Positions 9,380 to 18,496 are shown, counted from the first letter of the stretch. The stretch: DNA of 64,000 nucleotides from Prochlorococcus sp. AG-363-A16 (GCA_003280345.1 QCFB01000007.1:1-64000); one strand, 5' to 3'. The notes: generated by a model not told the origin, from the sequence alone. Made by a program: numbers and translations.

Positions 9380-9973
9380 GTGAATTTCGTGACTGTCTGC
9401 GTCATTGTCCTTCAAGAGCGTATAGCGGCAAATCAACTCAATGAGAGTCTGAAGGAGGCAGCTGCTCCAATCACCAAGTTCCAACTAATACAACCCTCTT
9501 CTAAAAAACAGCCATTAATTACTAAAACGAAACCAGAACTTCCTAAGGAGCTGAAGACAAATACGAACCCCTTAACCCCAGTAGAAATAGACACAATCAA
9601 ATTATTAAACCCAAAAATTTCAAGAAGCAGCCGTCAACGCAGGATGGCCTTTTTGCTTATGCCTTTTGGTTTCATGGCTGGATTAACTTTTACTCAAATG
9701 ACTGAGCTGGATACCTTCTCCCACATAGGACTTGGACCTTTAGGTCAACCAATTATTGGCAGTCTTCTTGGAATGGGGTCAGGATTAATCGGAAGCTATG
9801 TAGCAGCAGCAAGCGTAAGTCCCGACAAAGATGATTATTTATGGAAACTTAGAAAAATAAGTGAGGAAGGGAAATGGCTCCTGTTACTAGAAACCCCTTT
9901 TGAAGTCGAATTACCTTGGCAGTTAATCAAAGAAATCGACCCGGTTGAAATTGTGACCTTGCGCGATTTATGA
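9380..9973 (+). CDS. DUF3318 membrane protein
   Basis: A 197-residue cyanobacterial protein. The N-terminal ~90 residues are polar and lysine-rich. Two hydrophobic segments follow (roughly 92-112 and 125-148), then a polar C-terminus. The pattern fits the uncharacterised cyanobacterial family DUF3318. The start is GTG at 9380, with GTG at 9389 as an alternative. Its stop overlaps the next start (ATGA), so it is translationally coupled to the S4-domain gene. Confidence 0.7.
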   Translation: MNFVTVCVIVLQERIAANQLNESLKEAAAPITKFQLIQPSSKKQPLITKTKPELPKELKTNTNPLTPVEIDTIKLLNPKISRSSRQRRMAFLLMPFGFMAGLTFTQMTELDTFSHIGLGPLGQPIIGSLLGMGSGLIGSYVAAASVSPDKDDYLWKLRKISEEGKWLLLLETPFEVELPWQLIKEIDPVEIVTLRDL

Positions 9974-10758
9974 CACTGCTCAAAACAGATCTCCTAAAAA
10001 ATAGTAATTACCCAGAAGCGCTTCAACCCCTGCTTACTCAAGCTGAAGAAGTCCTTCGTACATGGCAATCGACCTGGAGTCCATTTGTTTCAGCGCCTCT
10101 TAGAGAAGAAGCACTGCGAATAATGGCTCCTCTAAATGAAATCCAATGGAAATCTGATGGGGGACACCCAGGAGCTGAGCGGCGAATGCTTCAATGCAGC
10201 CGAACAGAATTTGAAAGCAATATTTCTAATGAACCAGCGCCTATCAAAGGACTTCAAATAGAAGGGAATTTTTTATTTGATAAGGCCTCCTCAAATGATT
10301 TTCGAAAGGCTTTGGAAGATATTGGAGCCCCTCCAGGAGAACTTGGTGACATATGGGTTCTAGGAGATAGAGGTGCACAAGCACTTTGCTCCTTAGAAGC
10401 CTCTGCTGCCCTTCAGGGAAGCAGAGGCTTTATTAGACATGTTGAGATCCATTGTGAGTCATTAGCCATAGAGGATCTCCAACTTCCTGCTCAACGCATC
10501 TCCAGAAAATTGACAACAGTAGAAGCATCAACTCGCCTTGATGCAATTGCCTCTGCAGGCTTTGGCCTATCAAGAGCAAAGGTTGTAAAGCAAATTAAAA
10601 ATGGGCTTCTAAGGCTGAATTGGATGCCCATCAAACAATCTTCTAGAGGATTAGTTGTTGGAGATCAGGTTCAACTTGAAGGGAAAGGCAGCTTGGAAGT
10701 TGTAAAGCTTGAACTGACCAAACGTCAACGATGGAGAATTGAATTGCTACGTCAATAA
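9970..10758 (+). CDS. Photosystem II S4 domain protein
   Basis: A 262-residue protein with a C-terminal S4 RNA-binding domain (about residues 180-250: TRLDAIASAGFGLSRAKVVK, then KNGLLRLNW). The N-terminal part (QWKSDGGHPGAERRMLQCSR) matches the cyanobacterial/plastid family annotated as photosystem II S4 domain protein, of unclear exact role. It overlaps the upstream DUF3318 gene by 4 bp, which suggests a shared function. Confidence 0.85.
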   Translation: MTLLKTDLLKNSNYPEALQPLLTQAEEVLRTWQSTWSPFVSAPLREEALRIMAPLNEIQWKSDGGHPGAERRMLQCSRTEFESNISNEPAPIKGLQIEGNFLFDKASSNDFRKALEDIGAPPGELGDIWVLGDRGAQALCSLEASAALQGSRGFIRHVEIHCESLAIEDLQLPAQRISRKLTTVEASTRLDAIASAGFGLSRAKVVKQIKNGLLRLNWMPIKQSSRGLVVGDQVQLEGKGSLEVVKLELTKRQRWRIELLRQ

Positions 10759-10827
10759 CAACTAGGGAGCACATACTGCTAGCTTCATTTTGAATAAAGC
10801 AGATGAATTCCATCAAAATTGCTTTAT

Positions 10828-10899
<72 letters not shown>

Positions 10900-10980
10900 T
10901 TCATTTTTCTTTCATAAAAGCAAGTAGATCTAGGGGAAATAGATAAGGAATTCAACGAAGAATCAAGCCAACCAAGGCAC

Positions 10981-11007
10981 AAAAAAGCCTCGTCAATATG
11001 ACGAGGC
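10981..11007 (-). terminator. Terminator of the first pcb gene
   Basis: Perfect 8-bp stem GCCTCGTC/GACGAGGC (10987-10994 and 11000-11007, 5-nt loop). The six A residues at 10981-10986 read as a T-run on the minus strand. Its arm resembles that of the terminator after the second pcb gene near 62530. Confidence 0.85.
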
Positions 11008-11071
11008 TTTAGCTCATAACAAGGAAAGCTCTTGATTAGAGCAAATAGGTAATGATATAAACCTTTGGCCT

Positions 11072-12142
11072 TTATTCAGGGTTAAGGCTTACACGTACAT
11101 CTGGACCACCATTCCTTGCTGCTTCATATACACGCTTGAAATCAAAGCCCATTGCGCGCAATGCATGCCATAGATGTCCTTGAATGTTGAAGAATCCAAT
11201 TCCATAGTGAATATTCACCAACCACTTACGTGAAGTGGCTCCAAAAGGCGCAGTGTCAGGAAGGTTGTTGACTGTATCAACCCAATAAGGTGCGGTACTG
11301 AACTTGAATGCCAAAGGCTCTCCGTACCACTCAACTGGATAAACTGTTGTATTGGTTGCACACCAGAAGGCAGCAATAATTGCCATCCAACCAATGCCAG
11401 CAAGAGAGAATGAAAGGATAGCCTCAGCAGAAAGCAATCCCTTACCTTTAAATTCGGTGTACTCGCCGATTTGCTTAGTCGCAATGTGAAAAGCGCCGCC
11501 ACCAATCTCAAAGAAAGCCAAGAAGGCATGACCACCCATGACATCCTCAAGATTATCAATGGCGATAAAATCCAACTGATGGGCCCAGATTCGACTGATG
11601 TCTAAGTTGTATTCGACTTGACGGACAGCACCTATGGCAGGGTCGTAAATGCCATGGATTCTTGCCCATTCAACAAACCAAATACATGCCACTCCGAAAA
11701 AGATCAGATGATGGCCAAGAATGAAGGTCTGGTTATCAGGGTTATCCCATTCCAGTTTGAATTTCGTGGCTTGGATAACCTCACTTTGCTGCATGTCCTC
11801 ATCAAAGAGAACTGCATGCAATAGTCCACCTGCCCCATAGACCATGGAGAAAATTAGGTGCAGAATTCCTATGGTGACAACGCCTGCTCCTGTCCAGACT
11901 CCAGCTTCGTCAAATCCGATGCCGATAGAAGCCAAATGGGGGATTGTTACCATTCCTTGGTGTCCCATTGGCACCGAGGGGTCATAGCGAGCTAGCTCAA
12001 AAATGGTGTTGGCACCAGCTGCGAAGCAAATCAATCCTGTATGCGCAGCATGAGAGGAAATGAAGCGCCCTGACTTGTTGGTAACCATAGAATTACCAGC
12101 CCACCACCCGTAGGTGACGTCTGGATTTCCATAGGTTTGCAT
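11072..12142 (-). CDS. pcb: Chlorophyll a/b-binding light-harvesting protein Pcb
   Basis: A 356-residue six-helix antenna protein of the CP43/IsiA family, which replaces phycobilisomes in Prochlorococcus and binds divinyl chlorophylls around the photosystems. Pcb hallmarks are the start MQTYGNPDVTYGWWAGNS, repeated His-containing helices (SSHAAHTG, LGHHLIFFGVACIWF, MGGHAFLAFFEI, GHLWHALRAMGF) and the lack of the long CP43 lumenal loop. It is strongly similar to the second copy at 62580-63629. The short C-terminus suggests a photosystem II type, but the paralogue letter cannot be set from sequence alone. Confidence 0.95.
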   Translation of the reverse strand: MQTYGNPDVTYGWWAGNSMVTNKSGRFISSHAAHTGLICFAAGANTIFELARYDPSVPMGHQGMVTIPHLASIGIGFDEAGVWTGAGVVTIGILHLIFSMVYGAGGLLHAVLFDEDMQQSEVIQATKFKLEWDNPDNQTFILGHHLIFFGVACIWFVEWARIHGIYDPAIGAVRQVEYNLDISRIWAHQLDFIAIDNLEDVMGGHAFLAFFEIGGGAFHIATKQIGEYTEFKGKGLLSAEAILSFSLAGIGWMAIIAAFWCATNTTVYPVEWYGEPLAFKFSTAPYWVDTVNNLPDTAPFGATSRKWLVNIHYGIGFFNIQGHLWHALRAMGFDFKRVYEAARNGGPDVRVSLNPE

Positions 12143-12398
12143 AATTTAGAAGTGCAAGTCGGTAATAACCTTTGAAGACTACAGTCAACTGGAGCTTTCG
12201 CGGCGATGCAGTTCAGCATCCGTAAAAGTCTGCGGCATAAGGATTTGCCAGTCGGTGTTACTAATGCTTTGCTTCTAAGGCAAAACAACCCACTAATCAA
12301 TGCCTCTATTTCGAGTCTCTGACTGGAATCTCAGACAATTCTGATTCTTTCAGGGCAATCAACCCTATTGCCGTAACCATTACAAGGAACTGAATTCT

Positions 12399-13784
12399 TT
12401 GAAGTCAAGAACTCTTGTCGTAGGACTTGGACGGTCAGGTATTGGCGCGGCAAAGCTTCTCCATGCAGAAGGACGTGAAGTAATTGTTCTTGAAGAATGC
12501 AAAGGGACAAACTTCGCTCAACTTTCACAACCACTTCAAGCCAAAGGTATAGAGGTAGTACTTGGCAAACCTTTTCAGGTCAACAGCTTGAAACAGTGGC
12601 TAAACCAGCTCGCTTCTGTGGTAATCAGCCCTGGAATTCCTTGGAATCATCCCACTCTTAATCAACTCAGATCAAAAGGAATAAAGGTCCAAACAGAAAT
12701 ATCTTTGGCCTGGGAAAGACTTAATCATTTCCCTTGGATAGGAGTCACAGGAACAAATGGTAAAAGCACTGTCACTCACATGCTTAATCATGTTCTTGAA
12801 GCCAATGATTTAATCGCCCCGATGGGAGGGAATGTAGGACTTGCTGCCACTGAAATAGCCCTTGGTTGGAAGGGAGCCCAAAAAGAGCTTCCAGACTGGC
12901 TAATTATGGAGCTAAGTAGTTATCAATTAGAAGCAGCCACTGAAATAGCTCCATCCATTGGAATCTGGACAAATTTAACGCCTGATCATCTAGAACGTCA
13001 CAAAACAATTGAGGCATATAGCCAAATCAAGCGAGGGCTTCTAGAGAAATCAAAAACACCCATCTACAACGCTGATGACCCATACCTGATGAATCAGCGG
13101 CAAAATTTGAAAAAAGGATTATGGGTCAGTGCTGAAGGAGCTGGATCACAAAAAGAACCAGCCGATTTTTGGATAGATAAAAACGGAATCATCTTTGAAA
13201 AAAGTCAAAGACTATTCAGCTCTTCAGTCCTAACTATCCCAGGAAAACATAATTTACAAAATCTCTTACTGGTTACAGCCGCAGCTCGTCAAACAGGTCT
13301 TACGCCAAAAGCTATTCACGAAAGTCTTAAGTCATTCCAAGGAGTTCCTCATCGCCTCGAACCACTTGGCGTAATACATGGAATGAATGTTTTTAATGAT
13401 AGTAAAGCCACAAATTATGATTCAGCCTGCAAAGGCTTATTGGCAATTCCAGGTCCAGTGGTAATTGTTGCAGGTGGTCAAATTAAGCTAGGAGATCACT
13501 CAGAATGGCTTAAGAAAGTTAAGAACAAAGCCTGCGGAGTCATTCTTTTCGGAACTGATGCAATTAAACTACAAACACTAATAAAAAAATCTGGGTTCAA
13601 AGGAGAGATCTACTGTTGCAAAAAGCTTGAAGAGGCAATTGATCCTGCAATAAAAATGGGCATTAAAAACCAAGCAAAAAGCCTTCTTTTATCACCTGCA
13701 TGTGCAAGCTTTGATCAATATCAAAATTTCGAAGAACGTGGAGAGCACTTCAAGAGTCTTGTACATGCATTTATAACATCATAA
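12399..13784 (+). CDS. murD: UDP-N-acetylmuramoyl-L-alanine-D-glutamate ligase
   Basis: Cytoplasmic peptidoglycan precursor ligase that adds D-glutamate to UDP-MurNAc-L-Ala. It is 461 residues long with the N-terminal glycine-rich loop GLGRSGIGAAKLL, the ATP-binding GVTGTNGKSTVTHML near 118, SSYQLE, TNLTPDHLERH, HRLEPLG and FNDSKATNYDS. The start is TTG at 12399, with AAGGAA a suitable distance upstream. It diverges from pcb across a 256-bp region. Confidence 0.96.
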   Translation: MKSRTLVVGLGRSGIGAAKLLHAEGREVIVLEECKGTNFAQLSQPLQAKGIEVVLGKPFQVNSLKQWLNQLASVVISPGIPWNHPTLNQLRSKGIKVQTEISLAWERLNHFPWIGVTGTNGKSTVTHMLNHVLEANDLIAPMGGNVGLAATEIALGWKGAQKELPDWLIMELSSYQLEAATEIAPSIGIWTNLTPDHLERHKTIEAYSQIKRGLLEKSKTPIYNADDPYLMNQRQNLKKGLWVSAEGAGSQKEPADFWIDKNGIIFEKSQRLFSSSVLTIPGKHNLQNLLLVTAAARQTGLTPKAIHESLKSFQGVPHRLEPLGVIHGMNVFNDSKATNYDSACKGLLAIPGPVVIVAGGQIKLGDHSEWLKKVKNKACGVILFGTDAIKLQTLIKKSGFKGEIYCCKKLEEAIDPAIKMGIKNQAKSLLLSPACASFDQYQNFEERGEHFKSLVHAFITS

Positions 13785-14023
13785 TTTTTAGCAAATAAAC
13801 CTAATTTTCAAAAGTATCTCAATCAAGAGAGGTTTTATAAAACTTTTATCTATTAATTTATTAACAAGCCTTCATTCACGAAGGGGTCGGTCATCCCACC
13901 AATTCATTAGGTAGCCCTACCACCATCACAGTAGATATTCTTGTTTAGTGAATTGAGAAGCAATTCTTGGAAGGATTCAGTTCCCTACCATCATCAATAA
14001 GCCACAAGAGGCTCAGCATTTTA

Positions 14024-14284
14024 ATGGCTTCAGCCTTAAAAGAAAGCGTTCAAAATAAAAACGAAGCTGGAACCCAAGAAAAAGAAAAGTCAGAAGAACA
14101 AAAAGATTTCGATCAATTAATTTGCGAATGGTCGGTCACAAGCAAAAAGCTCCTTGCCATTCTCAGTCAAAACCATGATTATGTTTTAGAAGGTAGGAGG
14201 CCAGATTCAGCAATGGCTTTAGGGGCTTTAGCTGCTCATCTAAATATGGCTATACAGGCTCACAAAGCATCTGAATCTAAATAA
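14024..14284 (+). CDS. Conserved small picocyanobacterial protein
   Basis: An 86-residue soluble protein starting at ATG 14024 (MASALKESVQ); an in-frame extension to 13967 exists but looks non-coding. The N-terminal third is Lys/Glu-rich and disordered. The C-terminal helical part (LICEWSVTSKKLLAILSQNH, then RPDSAMALGALAAHLNMAIQ) looks conserved. No function is recognised. Confidence 0.6.
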   Translation: MASALKESVQNKNEAGTQEKEKSEEQKDFDQLICEWSVTSKKLLAILSQNHDYVLEGRRPDSAMALGALAAHLNMAIQAHKASESK

Positions 14285-14355
14285 TTTCAAAATTCAAACT
14301 CAACCAATTTCCGCCAATCAGAAAGTTCTACAGTTTCAGTTAGACAAAATTATTA

Positions 14356-14492
14356 GGGGAGACACTTATTTCTAAGTGATTTTCCCCATAGACATTCGCG
14401 CCATAGAGATATAGACATTAATTAGAGTCGATTTAGGTTCTTTCTAATATTCAGCCTGAATCGACCTAGGGCTTAATTGCAAATCAAGCCCT
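14356..14492 (+). promoter_or_regulatory. Structured leader with three hairpins
   Basis: Three consecutive hairpins precede the small gene at 14515. Hairpin 1 (14356-14387) has GGGGA/TCCCC outside and CACTTA/TAAGTG inside. Hairpin 2 (14427-14465) pairs GTCGATT with AATCGAC and AGG with CCT. Hairpin 3 (14467-14493) has the perfect 8-bp arm TAGGGCTT/AAGCCCTA. None is followed by a T-run, so this looks like a 5' untranslated regulatory region or a small RNA rather than a terminator. Confidence 0.45.
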
Positions 14493-14514
14493 ATTCATAA
14501 GCCTGGAGGTCTTT

Positions 14515-14643
14515 ATGACTTTTCAAGAACCCCTTTCCCTGATTGAGGCAATTGTTCCTGCTTTCGTAGGTGGTGCAATTGGAGTATTTGCAATTTTAGG
14601 CATACGCGAACTCTTCAAAGAAACCAAAGTCGCTTTTAAGTAA
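14515..14643 (+). CDS. Small single-helix membrane protein, 42 residues
   Basis: Begins MTFQEPLSLIEAIVPAFVGG, has one hydrophobic helix (about residues 10-29) and a basic tail (FKETKVAFK). A perfect GGAGGT lies at 14504-14509, 5 bases before the ATG, which makes translation very likely. The shape is that of the small subunits of photosynthetic or NDH complexes, but I do not recognise it as any named subunit. A structured leader precedes it. Confidence 0.65.
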   Translation: MTFQEPLSLIEAIVPAFVGGAIGVFAILGIRELFKETKVAFK

Positions 14644-14711
14644 GTGTAAGGTCCTTAAATTCTTTTCTTTGAAAAAATGAATTTCCAAAAACATCAGAAC
14701 ATGGAGGGGAC

Positions 14712-14861
14712 ATGAAAAATGAAACAGTGAGCAACCTTAATGGCCAAACATGTCAACTTCCAAGAAAGCAAAAAGCGATAGAAGCTTTGTTTAGCTTGGC
14801 CTGGAGGAAAACTAAAAAAGAAAGGCCTAATTGGCTTATCAAAGAACTAAATAGTTATTAA
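14712..14861 (+). CDS. Small basic protein, 49 residues
   Basis: ATG at 14712 with a GGAGGGG ribosome binding site at 14703. The sequence is basic with tryptophans in the second half (LAWRKTKKERPNWLIKELNS). It is soluble, with no Cys pair or membrane helix. Function is unknown. It lies 68 bp after the 42-residue membrane protein and may be transcribed with it. Confidence 0.5.
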   Translation: MKNETVSNLNGQTCQLPRKQKAIEALFSLAWRKTKKERPNWLIKELNSY

Positions 14862-14929
14862 CTTAAGCCAAATTTCTTTTTGCCTGATAAGATAATCGAT
14901 AGTTTAAGAAAGAGAAGTTAATTATTGCA

Positions 14930-15454
14930 ATGGCCTCCTCAGTTAAAGAGCAAAAATTATTAGGAGATGTAAAACTTACATCTCCCTTGTATGAATATTG
15001 GATATCCCCTCAAAATGATGAGAATGAGATCAAAAGGTTATCAAAATTAAACCCTGATAGCCCTGCTTCTGGACTGTTTAAAAGTGAGCCTTACAAGTGG
15101 GAAAATTTATACCAAAGCATAGTAAAGGAAATAATCAAAGGAGACCATGACTCAATAAAAGGTCTAAAGGTTTTGCTTGACATGCTCAATGAAAAAGAAA
15201 GATTAAAAACATTAGATTTATTCAATGAATACAAGATTTTGAACTCAGATTTACTTTCAAAGCTTCGGGAACGCGAAATCAGTAAAGCTCCCACCAAGAA
15301 AAACTGGGCAAGGTTTGCAAGAATATTATTGGCAATTTTTACAAACCCTTATGAAATAGAGGTCAAAAGAAAAAAAGCTCATTTATACGAGCAAACGGGC
15401 ATGGGTATTTATACACTGAGAAAATTACTTGGCAATATTTCAAAAAAAAACTAG
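14930..15454 (+). CDS. Hypothetical helical protein, 174 residues
   Basis: A soluble, mostly helical and charged protein (many Lys, Glu and Leu), with motifs such as WENLYQSIVKEIIKGDHDSI and a C-terminal basic segment ending NISKKN. The near-absence of Cys and the ordered composition support a real gene. I do not recognise the family. It is convergent with the next gene, with only 10 bp between the stops. Confidence 0.6.
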   Translation: MASSVKEQKLLGDVKLTSPLYEYWISPQNDENEIKRLSKLNPDSPASGLFKSEPYKWENLYQSIVKEIIKGDHDSIKGLKVLLDMLNEKERLKTLDLFNEYKILNSDLLSKLREREISKAPTKKNWARFARILLAIFTNPYEIEVKRKKAHLYEQTGMGIYTLRKLLGNISKKN

Positions 15455-15464
15455 GGGGGGCAAT

Positions 15465-15710
15465 TCACTTATCCCTCAACTTATATCCCTTATCTAAAAG
15501 CTTTTGATATGTTTGCCGAGCTTTAAAGAGAAGGAGTCTTTCAGAAAGCTCTTCATTAAAAGTAAGAATAAGCCAATGCTTGTCATTTGGGTCCTTCGAA
15601 AACTTCACGGACTCAAGACCATTAACAAGAGTCCACTCATTCAGATGAGATAAATTTTGCTTAGGTCCAAGATCCCATGGACATTTTTCTGGGTATTTTT
15701 CTTGGGGCAT
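15465..15710 (-). CDS. Conserved small protein, 81 residues
   Basis: A soluble protein beginning MPQEKYPEKCPWDLGPKQ, with the core WTLVNGLESVKFSKDPNDKH and WLILTFNEELSERLLLFKAR. The W-D and hydrophobic-strand pattern looks like a small folded domain. Function is not recognised. It lies between the 174-residue hypothetical gene and apt, on the opposite strand to both. Confidence 0.6.
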   Translation of the reverse strand: MPQEKYPEKCPWDLGPKQNLSHLNEWTLVNGLESVKFSKDPNDKHWLILTFNEELSERLLLFKARQTYQKLLDKGYKLRDK

Positions 15711-15901
15711 GCACAGAAGAAAAGGTATGTAAAAGTTCTAGCAGAGATATGTCCCGTGAAGAACAAAACTGAACATTAATTTTTCACTAAAGATTAAGGA
15801 ATTTATAAGTCAGTAGCGATTGGTACAATCCAGCAATTCTTAGCCAAGAATGAAGTTGAGCTAAGATTTAATAGTATTTTTGTAGAGCATGAGTCTTCTC
15901 A

Positions 15902-16423
15902 ATGTTTTCATCTCGCCTTGATAAGTTCATAAGGAGTTACCCTAATTTTCCTAAGCAGGGAATACTTTTTAGAGACATAATGCCTGTCCTTGGCAATCCA
16001 GAACTTTATGCTGAGCTTATAGAAAATATGGTATCCTCTCCTATATTCAATGAGGCAGAAGCAATTGTATCAATAGACGCAAGAGGCTTTCTTTTAGGTT
16101 CCAGTATTGCATTAAAACTTTCCAAACCTTTAATCACAGCACGCAAACCAGGAAAACTTCCTGGAGAACTTTGGGAAAATTCATATAATCTTGAATATGG
16201 AAGCAACTCCTTATCGATTCAAAAAGATGCATTAAATAACTCCCACAATAAATTTGCAATTGTAGATGACCTCTTAGCCACTGGTGGAACTGTTGAATGT
16301 GTTTCAAATATTTTAAAGTCTGCAGGCAAACAGGTCATTGGGCTGTGTATTGCAATTGAACTCAGGGAACTAAATGGAAGGTCAAGATTTTCTTTCCCAA
16401 TTGATTCTCAGATTTCGTATTAA
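15902..16423 (+). CDS. apt: Adenine phosphoribosyltransferase
   Basis: Purine salvage enzyme converting adenine and PRPP to AMP. It has 173 residues with the N-terminal [35 protein letters not shown] and the PRPP loop [13 protein letters not shown] near 120-133 (VxDDxxATGGT). Length and motif order are standard. The start is ATG 15902; an out-of-frame ATG lies 13 bp upstream. Confidence 0.93.
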   Translation: MFSSRLDKFIRSYPNFPKQGILFRDIMPVLGNPELYAELIENMVSSPIFNEAEAIVSIDARGFLLGSSIALKLSKPLITARKPGKLPGELWENSYNLEYGSNSLSIQKDALNNSHNKFAIVDDLLATGGTVECVSNILKSAGKQVIGLCIAIELRELNGRSRFSFPIDSQISY

Positions 16424-16507
16424 TTAACCTTCTGAACTGCAACACTAATTTCTCTTACATTTTTCTCGCATCATGAATGTCAATGACAACAACTTTTAAC
16501 AATTGCG

Positions 16508-16678
16508 CTAAATGGAGATCAATTTTGTATCGGAGTCATTGACCAAGCAGAACTTCCTCGTATGTTTAGCACTCAAACGCTTTGCAGCTTTTAAGAGTTC
16601 CTCGAGGATATTCGCACAATGGGCGTTCATTAGACCCATTAATGAGTGGGCCCGCAGCTTATTGGTCAATACTTGCAT
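16508..16678 (-). CDS. Small helical protein, 56 residues
   Basis: Begins MQVLTNKLRAHSLMGLMNAH and continues with an amphipathic helix (ILEELLKAAKRLSAKHTRK). Its composition is much more protein-like than the opposite-strand frame covering 16512-16721. Two cysteines are present. Unknown function; lies between apt and a methyltransferase gene. Confidence 0.5.
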   Translation of the reverse strand: MQVLTNKLRAHSLMGLMNAHCANILEELLKAAKRLSAKHTRKFCLVNDSDTKLISI

Positions 16679-16848
16679 TATAAAAAAGACTCTTCAGATC
16701 ATTCTTGCACAATGCCTTTAAGTAACTTAGTCATGCTATAGCAACTACAATCAATTCAAATCGTTGGATTACGGGAGAAAGGTTAGCTTAATAAAATTCA
16801 AACAAATATTCAGCTGTTATATATAAAGAGCCTCAAAATTATAAGCAT

Positions 16849-17493
16849 TTACCTTGTAGCAATAACAGAAAAGAAAGGATCGCTATTTTTTACTATAAAT
16901 TTAAAAATCCCTGTCCTTCCCATATCCTCTGCTATATATTCGATATCAGACCAACCTTGAGAAACTAAAACGGCCTTAATATAATTTATATGATCCATAT
17001 CTGAGCCTTCTATCCATATACGAGGTGCTTTATCCCAAAAGGCTCGATTTGAGAAGGAAACAATCAATTTCCCATTTGGAACAATCACTCGTCTAAGCTC
17101 AGCCGCAAGTTCTTCTGGTTGCTGCAAATATTGCCAAGCCGCAACCATCAAACAAAAATCCACTGAAGAGTCTTCTAAGGGCAACTTTTGAGCACGATTT
17201 AAATCTTGCACCCAAAAGCTATCTAAACGATTATTCTTCTCTAATTCTATTTGGTTGAGCCCGTGACCTATAACCCGTTTATATACAACATCTTCAGGAA
17301 GATGACTAACCCAACTACTCATTAAATCAAGCACAACTGATTCACAAGGAATAAGTTGCTTATAAAATTTAGTTAAACGAGTGCGAAAGCCTTCATCCAA
17401 ATGATGAACAAAGCGAGGCTGAGCGTAGAAAAGCGAATCATCGTTATTATCTTGCTTGGTTCTCTGAAAATCAGTTAAAATTTTTTCAATCAC
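16849..17493 (-). CDS. SAM-dependent methyltransferase-like protein
   Basis: A 214-residue protein resembling methyltransferase type 11 proteins found across cyanobacteria. Motif I is degenerate (VVLDLMSSWVSHLP near 54-66 in place of a glycine loop), while the DSSVDFCLMVAAWQYLQQPEEL post-motifs and LRRVIVPNGKLIVSFSNRAFW are clear. The lost glycines mean cofactor binding is not assured. Standalone gene. Confidence 0.7.
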   Translation of the reverse strand: MIEKILTDFQRTKQDNNDDSLFYAQPRFVHHLDEGFRTRLTKFYKQLIPCESVVLDLMSSWVSHLPEDVVYKRVIGHGLNQIELEKNNRLDSFWVQDLNRAQKLPLEDSSVDFCLMVAAWQYLQQPEELAAELRRVIVPNGKLIVSFSNRAFWDKAPRIWIEGSDMDHINYIKAVLVSQGWSDIEYIAEDMGRTGIFKFIVKNSDPFFSVIATR

Positions 17494-17639
17494 TATTTCA
17501 AATAATAATTTTTTAATTAGAAGATTAATCTATGTCAACTTCTTTAGGAATTACCTTACAGAGTTTTCCCATAAGAGAATATATAGATTCAAGTTTAAAG
17601 AGAGATAAATGCAATTTTCCTAACAATTATAAACCCTTA

Positions 17640-17846
17640 TCAAATCGAAAGCTGTTTACAAGAAGTATCTCTATGCTTTTGCTGATTCAATGTGAATAAA
17701 GCAGCGTTGATCGCATGCAACTCTCGCACTAAACGATCTCGTCTGTAATTAAGAATCCCAAGTCTTCGGTTGATTTCCAAGCGATTTCTTTCGCTGGGTT
17801 CAGAATTAATAGCAAGTTGACTTGAAAAAGACGTCTGACTTTCCAT
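17640..17846 (-). CDS. Small conserved coiled-coil-like protein, 68 residues
   Basis: Begins MESQTSFSSQLAINSEPSER; the centre (RNRLEINRRLGILNYRRDRL) is a charged helix rich in Arg. GGAG sits upstream of this ATG on the minus strand. A longer overlapping frame (17729-18064) is poorer in composition and has been left out. Function unknown. Confidence 0.5.
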   Translation of the reverse strand: MESQTSFSSQLAINSEPSERNRLEINRRLGILNYRRDRLVRELHAINAALFTLNQQKHRDTSCKQLSI

Positions 17847-18098
17847 AGCAATACTCCATTTTTTTCTTTTTTAGCGGAGAGTCCTTTAAAAAAGACCCTC
17901 CTAAGCATTGGGTGCATACCCTTTCGAATAACTGCCCAGAGCCATATCTCTGGAATAGCCAAAATGATGCCATCATGTAAATCCGTCTTTACGCCCGAGT
18001 GTTTAGGCCCAAGTCTTTTTACCCCAGTATTTGCCTCAAAGTATTTTCTCCTACAGAGGTTCAAAAGTGATCCAAAAAGATTCTCTTAAAATCTTAAA

Positions 18099-18203
18099 GA
18101 CCTCTGAACTCAACAAGATTTCTAACAACTAGTTCAGAGGTCAAACCCATCGTGCTGGTATGAATGGTATTTATTTTTTTTTTGAAAATAATAAATACCA
18201 TTC
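18099..18203. repeat. Two tandem perfect inverted repeats
   Basis: The first repeat is 12 bp perfect (18099-18110 with 18131-18142, arm GACCTCTGAACT, 20-nt spacer). Nineteen bases on, the second is 14 bp perfect (18162-18175 with 18190-18203, arm GAATGGTATTTATT) around a 14-nt spacer of T and A. Both are stronger than the terminators in this window and lie in a region with no large gene. They may be terminators of a small transcript or a mobile hairpin element. Confidence 0.7.
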
Positions 18204-18337
18204 AAAGCTGCTGAAGTATCAGGCAAAGACAGAGAAATACTTATCTCGGAAAGAAGCAAAAGGACTTATATGCAAATCTGAAAAAGCACAATCAAAGCTT
18301 GCTGCCTAAGACAAATATCGCCCTTCTCTGAAACTCA

Positions 18338-18496
18338 TTAAGGTAATGGCTTGCCTTGAGGATAAAGTCTTGATATGGCTTTCGCTTGAGCCTCAGCCTT
18401 CAAGTCCTGTTGCCTTTTTACTTTGATCTCTCCAAGTAAAATACTGAAAATTATCCAAAGCGTTGAAATAACTACAAGAAAGAGAACCTGTACCAC
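18338..18496 (-). CDS. Small single-helix membrane protein, 52 residues
   Basis: GTG start at 18496. One N-terminal membrane helix (VQVLFLVVISTLWIIFSILL) is followed by a charged tail (EIKVKRQQDLKAEAQAKAIS) ending YPQGKPLP. This helix-plus-amphipathic-tail layout recurs in the small proteins of this window. Function unknown. Confidence 0.6.
   Translation of the reverse strand: MVQVLFLVVISTLWIIFSILLGEIKVKRQQDLKAEAQAKAISRLYPQGKPLP

Noticed and set aside
13870-13920. Two short minus-strand frames (MNWWDDRPLRE and MVVGLPNELVG)
   Set aside because: Eleven codons each; no evidence of translation.
16512-16721. Plus-strand frame of 69 codons downstream of apt
   Set aside because: The minus-strand frame at 16508-16678 is more protein-like and covers the same DNA.
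17729-18064. Minus-strand frame of 111 codons
   Set aside because: Overlaps the gene at 17640-17846, which has a ribosome binding site; the sequence has no order.
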